Assembly (NCBI GenBank): GCA_020252385.1
Contig: JADCDC010000363.1
Span: forward strand, 1-5,939
Direction: 5' to 3'
DNA: 5,939 bases
Source of the DNA: Aestuariivirga sp.
GTDB lineage: Bacteria > Pseudomonadota > Alphaproteobacteria > Rhizobiales > Aestuariivirgaceae
The translations under genes were made by a program, and so were the position numbers. A model generated the notes under the pieces. It did no database searches and was not told the origin of the DNA. It saw only the letters and a list, made by a program, of their open reading frames with translations. Shown one piece after another: positions 1 through 5,534 of this stretch; the first letter of the stretch is position 1, and the number at the start of each line of letters is the position of its first letter.

Positions 1-194
1 AGGAACACATCCTCGAAGCCGTCGCCATTGCAGTCGAAGACGGCGGCACCGCCGCCGACCATGTATTGCCACTCGCCGGCATAGATGGAGTCGATGCCGG
101 AGCCCGCCGTCTCCTCGATGAAGCGGGGCACCGGTGATGCGTGGCTGCCCGTGGTGGTCAGCAGCAGGGCCATGATCGGGAGGGCAGCCCTCAT
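1..194 (-). CDS. CRTAC1-like FG-GAP/VCBS repeat protein, exported (N-terminal fragment)
   Basis: Only the first 64 codons are visible; the gene runs off the left edge. The start is ATG at 194-192, overlapping the stop of the haloperoxidase gene as ATGA. An AGGAG at 205-201 sits 6 bases upstream. Residues 1 to about 19 are a short hydrophobic Sec-type signal peptide (MRAALPIMALLLTTTGSHA). The following phrases F-x-E-E-T, SGI, GEWQYMVGGGAAVFD and DCNGDGFEDVF are typical of the first blade of CRTAC1/ASPIC-UnbV proteins. D54, N56, D58, G59 and D62 form a D-x-N-x-D-G-x-x-D calcium-binding loop of the FG-GAP type. The family is extracytoplasmic and its biochemical role is poorly defined. The tight link to the haloperoxidase suggests the two act together outside the membrane (inference). 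The repeat number and any C-terminal ASPIC/UnbV domain cannot be seen. Confidence 0.82.
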   Translation of the reverse strand, partial: MRAALPIMALLLTTTGSHASPVPRFIEETAGSGIDSIYAGEWQYMVGGGAAVFDCNGDGFEDVF

Positions 195-1516
195 GTGGAG
201 CTCCTGGTGCGAAGGGCGACGGCGTGCTGGCCGATGCAGCGGCCCTGGGCCAGGCCCTGGTCGATGGCGGCGCGGAAGTGAATGCCGCCATAGAGGCGCG
301 AGATGCCGGCCTCCGCCGCTGCCGCCTCGAAGCTCGGGAAGCTCCTTGGCGCCATGCCATCGCGCTCATGGGTGCGGTCGGTGAAGGCGAAGTTCTCGCC
401 GAACATGGCGGTGAGCACCACCGCCGCAGCCCCTGACTGGGTCGAGTGGCCGGAAGGATATTCAGGGAAGGGCGGGGTGATGAGGAGGGGCTCCCACTTC
501 GGGTCGATCACCCGCCTGATGTAGGTGACGGGGCGCAGGAGATCATACTGGTACTTGGCGTACCAGTTGCCGATGAAGGCATCGGCCATCGCAATGCCGA
601 GGCGCATCATCACCTCGGCGCTCACGTCGAGCGTGGCCTTCTGCTGCTCGAGGATGTCGTTGGCGATGAAGATCCAGTGGCCGGGCGGTGTTGGCGAGAG
701 CATCGGATCGTCCGACCAGAAGCGGGCGATCAGCTCCTGCTCAGGCGTGCGGGATTTCGACGTGTCGTACACCTCCATCGCCTCGCGGTAGAAGTCGGAG
801 TTGGGATCCTCGCTGTAGGCGGGTGGCGGCGGCAGCGGACAGGCGTTGCCATCCGGCATGGCGAAGGTGCGGTTCCTGCCCCAGCTGGGCAGCAGCGGCG
901 CCTGCTGCAGGCGGATGGGGCTGGTCGGCACCCAGTTCGACGGCCCCTTGGTGAGTTCGTACTCCATGGGAAAGCCCAGGTTCTCGACCACCGCGCCGCC
1001 GTCGGTTTCGGACCAGGCGAAAATCGCCGCCATCAGCGCCTCGCCATAGGCGAGGCTCCGCGTGGCGACGTCTTCGGGCACGCCGGCGAGCGCCTCGGCC
1101 TTGAGCTTCTTCTCCGTCAGCTCCATGACGCGCTGGCCGGTGGGACCGGTGTTGCCGAAGAAGGTCTTCACCGCGAGCGCCATGGCGCAATGGGTGATCA
1201 GCGCATCGCTGTAGGCCTTGCCCGGCTCGCGCCTCGGCAGGCCCTGAAGTCCGTTCACCTGGCCCTCGAGCGAGACGAGCGAGGTCGAGCCCGAGGCCAC
1301 CGCCTGGTAGGCCGCGATGCCGAGATAGGCGAAGGAGCGGCTCGCCACCGGCGGCGAATAGGTGGGCGTGTGGCGCACGAGGCGGAGGACCAGATGATAC
1401 CAGCGGCGGAGGATGGCGCCGCCGTCATCCACCGTGGCTGCGGCGCGGGCGGGACGGAAGGCGAGGCCAAGGACAGAGGCGGCCCCGAGCAGGGCGGTCC
1501 TGCGGGTGATGCTCAT
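191..1516 (-). CDS. Vanadium-dependent haloperoxidase-like protein (PAP2 superfamily), Tat-exported
   Basis: The product is 441 aa. Residues 1 to about 25 form a Tat signal: SITRRTALLG with twin arginines at 5-6, a hydrophobic stretch, then an ARA cleavage site. The C-terminal half carries the full vanadate/phosphate-binding set of the PAP2/vanadium haloperoxidase fold: K321-x6-R328-P329, P354-S355-G356-H357 within EYPSGHSTQSG, and S406-R407-x5-H413 in SRLYGGIHF. H413 would be the vanadate-linked histidine and H357 the acid-base histidine, by analogy with fungal and algal enzymes. The spacing and the helical N-terminal domain fit bacterial vanadium haloperoxidases, which oxidise halide with hydrogen peroxide. 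Acid phosphatases share the same site, so a phosphatase activity cannot be excluded. The start ATG overlaps the ROK stop (ATGA) and has GGAG 8 bases upstream. The stop overlaps the next gene in the same way, so the gene is the middle of a coupled operon. Confidence 0.88.
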   Translation of the reverse strand: MSITRRTALLGAASVLGLAFRPARAAATVDDGGAILRRWYHLVLRLVRHTPTYSPPVASRSFAYLGIAAYQAVASGSTSLVSLEGQVNGLQGLPRREPGKAYSDALITHCAMALAVKTFFGNTGPTGQRVMELTEKKLKAEALAGVPEDVATRSLAYGEALMAAIFAWSETDGGAVVENLGFPMEYELTKGPSNWVPTSPIRLQQAPLLPSWGRNRTFAMPDGNACPLPPPPAYSEDPNSDFYREAMEVYDTSKSRTPEQELIARFWSDDPMLSPTPPGHWIFIANDILEQQKATLDVSAEVMMRLGIAMADAFIGNWYAKYQYDLLRPVTYIRRVIDPKWEPLLITPPFPEYPSGHSTQSGAAAVVLTAMFGENFAFTDRTHERDGMAPRSFPSFEAAAAEAGISRLYGGIHFRAAIDQGLAQGRCIGQHAVALRTRSST

Positions 1517-2772
1517 GCGATGTGCTCCAGTTCGCGGCCGCGCCGCTCCAGGGGTCCATAGGCGAAGATCTCGCGGTCGACGTGGCGCAGCGCGCGGTCG
1601 ATCGTGCCCTTGATGATCATGTCGGTGTCGATCGGCACCGTCTCGATCTCCACATTGCGGCGGAGCTCGTCGACCACGCCCGCCTCGATGGCGCGCTTCA
1701 GGTGCGGCTCGATCAGCTCCATGGCGCGCGTGCCGGGCCCGGCGAGCACGATGCGCGAGGGCGTGAGGATGGCGATGAGGCGGGCAAGCCCGAAGCCCAG
1801 CGCCTCGCCCGCCTTGGCATAGGCGGCCACTGCCGAAGCCTCGCCGCGCCGTGCCGCAGCTTCAAGCGCCAGCATGTCCTCCTCGGGGATGGCGTTGAAG
1901 GAGGGGGGCCTGGTCGCCGCCTCGCCCGAGGCCCAGCGCAGCAGGCTGTAGTCGGCCGCATAGGCCTCCACACAGCCCCTGCGGCCGCAGCGGCAGAGCG
2001 GGCCGTCCGGCAGGTGGTTCATGTGGCCGAACTCGGCCGCGGCCCCCGTCGGCCCGTGATAGACCTGGCCGTTGATGATGAGCCCCATGCCGACGCCATA
2101 GCCCATGAACACGACGGCCGCCGTGCCGCCATAGCGGGCGCGGTCGATGCCGATCAGCCCCTCGGCGATCATGTTGGCGTCATTGGCGATGTTGCAGGGG
2201 ATGCCGAGGCTGTCCTGCACCGCGGCGGAGACGGCGATGTTCCGTGTACGGAAGGCCGGGCTCCACACCACGGTGCCGGCCTTGGAATCGGCAACACCCT
2301 GGACGGCGATGCCGATCCTTGCCACGCGGCGCGCCGCAACGCGCGGCTTGGCGAGCAGTGCCGCGACCTCGTCGGCCACGAGCTTGCCGAAGGCCCGGGG
2401 GTCCGCCTCATAGGTCGAGGTGCGCGAGCGGCGGCGCGACAGGATGGCGCCCGAGCCGTCGGCCAGCGCCAGCTCGATGCCGTCGATCGACACCTTCACC
2501 GCCACGACATGCGCCGACTTCGGGTTGATGGCGAGCTGGGTGAGCGGCCTTCCGCGGCGGTGCGGCATCTCGGCGGGCGAGGCCGCCTCGCCCGCTTCCT
2601 GCAGGATGCCGTCGGCGATGAGCTGGGAGGAAATCGAGGTGATGGAGGCGGGCGACAGGCCGGTGTGGCGGCCCATCTCGACACGCGCCAGCGAGCCGTG
2701 CTGGCGCAGCGCCTCCAGCAGCAGCAGCCGGTTCTGGCGCCGGACCAGATCGCTGTCCGCCTTCTCCCGCAT
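1513..2772 (-). CDS. ROK-family transcriptional regulator (NagC/XylR type)
   Basis: The product is 419 aa, the usual length of ROK repressors. An N-terminal winged helix-turn-helix spans about residues 12-84; the recognition region is near 37-57 (TGLSPASITSISSQL) and the wing near RRGRPLTQL (72-80). This separates it from ROK sugar kinases, which lack the DNA-binding domain. The ROK domain follows: an ANDAN motif (196-200), E247-F-G-H250, and a zinc site with C260-R-C262-G and G-C267-V-E269. These are the conserved ligand and zinc positions of the family. The start ATG has GGGAGG just upstream. The gene diverges from xylF across 223 bases, the common layout for a ROK repressor of a sugar ABC transporter, so the ligand is probably xylose or a related sugar (inference). 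Its stop overlaps the haloperoxidase start, which ties that enzyme to the regulator's own transcript. Confidence 0.93.
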   Translation of the reverse strand: MREKADSDLVRRQNRLLLLEALRQHGSLARVEMGRHTGLSPASITSISSQLIADGILQEAGEAASPAEMPHRRGRPLTQLAINPKSAHVVAVKVSIDGIELALADGSGAILSRRRSRTSTYEADPRAFGKLVADEVAALLAKPRVAARRVARIGIAVQGVADSKAGTVVWSPAFRTRNIAVSAAVQDSLGIPCNIANDANMIAEGLIGIDRARYGGTAAVVFMGYGVGMGLIINGQVYHGPTGAAAEFGHMNHLPDGPLCRCGRRGCVEAYAADYSLLRWASGEAATRPPSFNAIPEEDMLALEAAARRGEASAVAAYAKAGEALGFGLARLIAILTPSRIVLAGPGTRAMELIEPHLKRAIEAGVVDELRRNVEIETVPIDTDMIIKGTIDRALRHVDREIFAYGPLERRGRELEHIA

Positions 2773-2840
2773 GGTCCTCCCGTTTCCTTCGCATGCGCAG
2801 CATTCTTTTTGCGCTGCACTATTTTGTTCTTCTTATTTTG

Positions 2841-2870
2841 TATATTGACTCCGGCGCGGGTTTGCCGCAA
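2841..2870 (-). promoter_or_regulatory. Candidate promoter for the ROK-haloperoxidase-CRTAC1 operon
   Basis: Read on the minus strand, TTGCGG (2870-2865) and AATATA (2846-2841) are spaced by 18 bases and could be -35 and -10 boxes. They overlap the candidate plus-strand promoter almost completely, so one bound regulator could block both directions. This is a consensus-by-eye call with low certainty. Confidence 0.25.
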
Positions 2871-2874
2871 TCAT
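2845..2874 (+). promoter_or_regulatory. Candidate sigma70-type promoter for xylFHG
   Basis: TTGACT at 2845-2850 is a good -35 match. At 17-18 bases' spacing lies CAATCA/AATCAT (2868-2874), a weak -10. Transcription would begin near 2880, leaving a leader of roughly 115 bases before xylF. The call rests on visual consensus matching. A weak -10 would suit a regulated promoter. Confidence 0.35.
2862..2870. promoter_or_regulatory. Small palindrome TTGCCGCAA, candidate operator core
   Basis: TTGC and GCAA are perfect inverted halves around a single C. They sit between the candidate -35 and -10 of xylF and within the opposing candidate promoter, where a repressor would be effective. At 9 bases it could occur by chance. 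Confidence 0.25.
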
Positions 2875-2879
2875 TTTTT

Positions 2880-2910
2880 TGGACGCCGAAATAAAACAAC
2901 AGATCGTCCA
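2880..2910. repeat. Inverted repeat TGGACG/CGTCCA at the start of the xylF leader
   Basis: TGGACG (2880-2885) and CGTCCA (2905-2910) are perfect 6-base inverted arms around a 19-base AT-rich centre that includes GAAATAAAACAACAG. It lies at or just after the likely xylF transcription start. It could be an operator with a 25-base arm-to-arm repeat or a leader hairpin. No function is shown. Confidence 0.3.
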
Positions 2911-2981
2911 TGGCCCAGGAACCCCGTGCGGTGGCGTGACAGCTGCTTCAGGGAGGCGTCCCACGGGGGTCATCGCGGCTT

Positions 2982-2990
2982 GGAGGAGGA
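2982..2990 (+). promoter_or_regulatory. Strong ribosome binding site that fixes the xylF start
   Basis: GGAGGAGGA lies 5 bases before the ATG at 2996. It supports that start over the in-frame ATG at 2879, which has no Shine-Dalgarno site and would bury the signal peptide behind 39 extra residues. Confidence 0.85.
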
Positions 2991-2995
2991 CCCGA

Positions 2996-4042
2996 ATGTA
3001 TCGCAAGTTTCTGACCATGGCGGCCGGCGCACTCGTGCTCGGCGCTGCCTCTATGTCGTCGGCGGAAGCCGCCGGCAAGAATATCTGCGTGTCCTGGAAG
3101 ACGTTCCAGGAAGAGCGCTGGAAGACCGACGAAGCGGCCATCAAGGCCGTGGTGGAAGCCGCCGGCAACAAGTATGCCTCGGCTGACGCGCAGGGCTCCG
3201 CTGCCAAGCAGCAGGCCGACATCGAAGGCCTGATCACGCAAGGGTGCAACGTCATTCTCGTCGTCGCCTTCGACTCCGACGCCATCCTGCCGGCCTTCCA
3301 GGCCGCGGCTGACGCCGGCGTGAAGATGATCTCCTACGACGTGCTCGTCGAGCATCCCGATGCGCTCTACGTGACCTTCGACAACGTGGGCGTGGGCCGC
3401 CTGATGGCCCAGACCATGCTCGAGAAGGGCAAGGCCGAGGGTGATTTCGCCTTCATCAAGGGCGACAAGGGCGACCCGAACGCCACCTTCCTGTTCCAGG
3501 GCATCATGGAAGTGCTGAAGCCCAACATGGATGCCGGCAAGATCAAGAACGTCTGCGAAACCTTCACGGACGGCTGGAAGCCGGACGCTGCCCAGAAGAA
3601 CATGGAGCAGTGCCTGACCTCGGTGAACAACAAGGTTGACGCCGTGATCTCGCAGAACGACGGCATGGCCGGCGGCGTTGTTGCCGCCCTCGAGGCCCAG
3701 GGCCTCGCCGGCACCGTTCCGGTGACGGGCCAGGACGGTGACAAGGCGGCGCTGAACCGCGTGGCCACCGGCACGCAGCTCGTCTCGGTCTGGAAGGACT
3801 CGCGCGTGCTCGGCCAGAAGGCTGCCGAATTCGCCAACATGATCGCCGACGGCAAGGCGCTGACCGAGATCCCCGGCGTGATCAAGTTCTCGGGCGGTGC
3901 GAAGGGCGTTGAAGTGAACGCCGTCCTCATCCCGCCGAACCCGATCACCAAGGCCAACCTCGGTGACGTGATCACCGCCGGCTGGGTGACCAAGGAAGAA
4001 GTCTGCGCCGGCGCGGCCGCCGACGTCGAAGCCTGCAAGTAA
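2996..4042 (+). CDS. xylF: D-xylose-type ABC transporter, periplasmic substrate-binding protein
   Basis: This 348-aa type I periplasmic binding protein delivers sugar to the XylH/XylG importer. Residues 1-26 are a Sec signal peptide with an AEA-A cleavage region (MYRKFLTMAAGALVLG then SSAEAA). The mature protein follows the XylF pattern: EERW (39-42), the QADIEGLITQG helix (73-83), VVAFDSDAI, SYDVLV (113-118), VTFDNVGVG (126-134), the KGDKGDPNA hinge region, DGWKPDAA (192-199), SQNDGMAGG (219-227), and GQDGDKAAL (245-253). These regions hold the sugar-contacting aspartate, asparagine and lysine residues in the family. Two cysteines near the C-terminus (337 and 347) could form a disulfide. Xylose is the best substrate guess, but related pentoses or other monosaccharides are possible. 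It is the first gene of the transport operon, with a leader of about 115 bases, and it is separated from xylH by two hairpins. Confidence 0.9.
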   Translation: MYRKFLTMAAGALVLGAASMSSAEAAGKNICVSWKTFQEERWKTDEAAIKAVVEAAGNKYASADAQGSAAKQQADIEGLITQGCNVILVVAFDSDAILPAFQAAADAGVKMISYDVLVEHPDALYVTFDNVGVGRLMAQTMLEKGKAEGDFAFIKGDKGDPNATFLFQGIMEVLKPNMDAGKIKNVCETFTDGWKPDAAQKNMEQCLTSVNNKVDAVISQNDGMAGGVVAALEAQGLAGTVPVTGQDGDKAALNRVATGTQLVSVWKDSRVLGQKAAEFANMIADGKALTEIPGVIKFSGGAKGVEVNAVLIPPNPITKANLGDVITAGWVTKEEVCAGAAADVEACK

Positions 4043-4070
4043 TCACTTGCGGCGGACATCCGCTCGGTGA
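4043..4070 (+). other. Intercistronic hairpin directly after the xylF stop
   Basis: TCAC (4043-4046) pairs with GTGA (4067-4070). Inside, GCGG (4052-4055) pairs with CCGC (4060-4063) around the loop ACAT, with an internal loop between the two helices. It starts at the base after the stop codon. Such structures often protect the 3' end of binding-protein mRNA. Stability was not calculated. Confidence 0.35.
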
Positions 4071-4080
4071 CACCATCGAC

Positions 4081-4111
4081 CCGCGCCACTCCCCCCGGGG
4101 TGGCGCGGTTT
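4081..4111 (+). terminator. GC-rich hairpin between xylF and xylH, attenuator or processing stem
   Basis: The arms CCGCGCCAC (4081-4089) and GTGGCGCGG (4100-4108) are perfectly complementary over 9 bases. CCC and GGG extend the stem past a bulged T at 4090. Only TTT follows, so it is a weak intrinsic terminator at best. Its place between binding protein and permease fits the familiar role of lowering downstream expression, so that XylF is made in excess over XylH and XylG (inference). Confidence 0.6.
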
Positions 4112-4162
4112 CCATAAGAAGAAGATGTGCGCGGGCGAAAGCGCACCATTTCAGAGACAGGT

Positions 4163-4170
4163 GAGGGAGG
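4163..4170 (+). promoter_or_regulatory. Ribosome binding site supporting the GTG start of xylH
   Basis: GAGGGAGG lies 6 bases before GTG at 4177. The next in-frame ATG (4210) has no comparable site, so GTG is preferred. Confidence 0.75.
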
Positions 4171-4176
4171 ACGCCA

Positions 4177-5523
4177 GTGGCAGCAGTCGACAACACCCAG
4201 AATCCGGCCATGGCGCAGGAAGGCGCGCTGACGCGCTTCATGCGCGCCACCGAGATCGACCCGCGCATGCTTGGCATGGTGGGCGCACTCCTGATCATCT
4301 GGATCGGCTTCGACATCTTCAGCAGCTTCCTGAGGGGTGGCGAAGCGCTGTTCGGCGGCTCCTTCCTGACGCCCCGCAACCTGTGGATCCTGCTCGTCCA
4401 GACCTCATCCATCGCGGTGATGACGACCGGCATGGTGCTGATCATCGTCATGCGCCACATCGATCTCTCGGTTGGTTCGATCCTCGGCTTCACCGCCGTG
4501 TGCATCGGCACCATGCAGGTCTACTGGCTCGCCCCCGCGCTGGGCGTGGGCCACCCGGCCATCTGGATCATCACGCTGGCGCTGGGCCTGGCGCTGGGTG
4601 CTGCCATCGGCGCCTTCCACGGCACGCTGATCGCCTATTTCGGCATTCCCTCCTTCATCGTCACGCTGGGCGGCCTCATCGTCTGGCGCGGTGCGGCCTG
4701 GTCGGTGATCCGCGGCGAAACCGTCGCTCCCATGGACCGGAACTTCAAGCTGATCGGCGGCGGCATCTCCGGCACCACGCCGGGCTCGATCGGCGCCACG
4801 GCGAGCTGGATCCTCGGCCTTGTCATCTGTGCCGCCATCGTCTGGCTGATCTTCCATGGCCGCAAGCAGAGGAAGCGCTTCAACTTCGGGCTCCGGCCGA
4901 TGTGGGCGGAGTATTTCCTGGCCATTGCCGGCTGCCTCGTGGTGCTGGGCATCACCTGGATCGTCAACTCCTACTACTGGCCGAAGGGCGTGGTCGACCG
5001 CTGGGCGCAGGCGACGGGCGTCACCATCCCGCCCGAGGGCCTCAACATCGCGTTCGGCTATTCGATCCCGGTGCTGATCGCGCTGTTCGTCGGCATCGCC
5101 ATGACCTTCCTCGCCAACCGCACCAGGCTTGGCCGCTACATCTATGCGATCGGCGGCAATCCGGAAGCGGCCGAACTCGCCGGCATCAACACCAAGAAGA
5201 TCACGGTCATCGTGTTCGCGCTGATGGGCATGCTGGCGGCGATTTCCGCCTCGATCTCGTCGGCCCGCCTCGACTCGGCCACCAATGCGCTGGGCCAATT
5301 CGACGAGCTCTACGTGATCGCCGCGGCGGTGATCGGCGGCACCTCGCTCGCGGGAGGCCTCGGCACCATCTACGGCGCCATGCTGGGCGCCCTGGTGATG
5401 CAGTCGCTGCAGTCCGGCATGACGCTCCTGAATTTCGAATCCGCCACCAAGGACATCGTGGTCGGCTGCGTCCTGGTCTTCGCGGTGTGGATCGACCAGG
5501 TCTACCGCCGGCGCGTCAAGTAA
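4177..5523 (+). CDS. xylH: D-xylose-type ABC transporter, inner-membrane permease
   Basis: This 448-aa BPD_transp_2-type permease forms the membrane channel of the sugar importer. After a roughly 30-residue polar N-terminus, hydrophobic segments appear near 31-50, 72-92, 98-117, 127-147, 149-170, 207-226, 245-264, 293-312, 341-360, 378-408 and 426-441. Family phrases are clear: MRHIDLSVGS (92-101), the FHGTLIAYFGIPSFIVTLGG region (147-166), AIGGNPEAAELAGI (324-337, the ATPase-coupling loop), VIGGTSLAGG (385-394) and GAMLGALVMQSLQSGM (400-415). A basic cytoplasmic loop, HGRKQRKR, lies at 227-234. The length exceeds that of E. coli XylH (393 aa) because of longer loops and a longer N-terminus, which I regard as usual for the alphaproteobacterial branch. 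It starts at GTG and ends 11 bases before xylG, in one operon with it. Confidence 0.9.
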   Translation: MAAVDNTQNPAMAQEGALTRFMRATEIDPRMLGMVGALLIIWIGFDIFSSFLRGGEALFGGSFLTPRNLWILLVQTSSIAVMTTGMVLIIVMRHIDLSVGSILGFTAVCIGTMQVYWLAPALGVGHPAIWIITLALGLALGAAIGAFHGTLIAYFGIPSFIVTLGGLIVWRGAAWSVIRGETVAPMDRNFKLIGGGISGTTPGSIGATASWILGLVICAAIVWLIFHGRKQRKRFNFGLRPMWAEYFLAIAGCLVVLGITWIVNSYYWPKGVVDRWAQATGVTIPPEGLNIAFGYSIPVLIALFVGIAMTFLANRTRLGRYIYAIGGNPEAAELAGINTKKITVIVFALMGMLAAISASISSARLDSATNALGQFDELYVIAAAVIGGTSLAGGLGTIYGAMLGALVMQSLQSGMTLLNFESATKDIVVGCVLVFAVWIDQVYRRRVK

Positions 5524-5534
5524 GGGAGGGGAAG

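Larger units (their letters stand above)
2773..2995. promoter_or_regulatory. Divergent control region between the ROK regulator and xylF
   Basis: The 223 bases have no convincing gene. The stretch 2802-2900 is markedly AT-richer than the surrounding DNA, as expected for back-to-back promoters. Imperfect inverted elements flank the core: TGTTCTTCTTATTT at 2825-2838 and AAATAAAACAACA at 2889-2901, sharing TTATTT/AAATAA. TTATTT/AAATAA-like halves recall AT-rich ROK (NagC/Mlc) operators, but the match is by eye only. The 5'UTR of xylF (about 2880-2995) is GC-rich and otherwise featureless. Confidence 0.6.

Noticed and set aside
446..1561. 371-codon open frame on the plus strand opposite the haloperoxidase
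   Set aside because: It is a high-GC shadow with no recognisable domain, signal or good ribosome site, while the opposite strand has all catalytic motifs of a known family.
1513..2772. ROK-family sugar kinase instead of a regulator
   Set aside because: The N-terminal winged helix-turn-helix and the length of 419 aa indicate a DNA-binding ROK protein; ROK kinases are about 300 aa and lack this domain.
2879..2995. Upstream in-frame ATG extending XylF by 39 residues
   Set aside because: It has no Shine-Dalgarno site, would place extra polar residues before a good signal peptide, and lies near the likely transcription start. The ATG at 2996 has GGAGGAGGA at ideal spacing.
1522..3186. Long 554-codon open frame on the plus strand opposite the ROK gene
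   Set aside because: It is antisense to a gene with clear ROK motifs, its product is low-complexity Arg/Ala/Gly/His-rich sequence with no domain, and it runs out of phase into xylF. Long antisense frames are expected in high-GC DNA.
4405..5298. 297-codon open frame on the minus strand opposite xylH
   Set aside because: The product is rich in Arg, Asp, Gly and His with no domain, and it is antisense to a well-supported permease.
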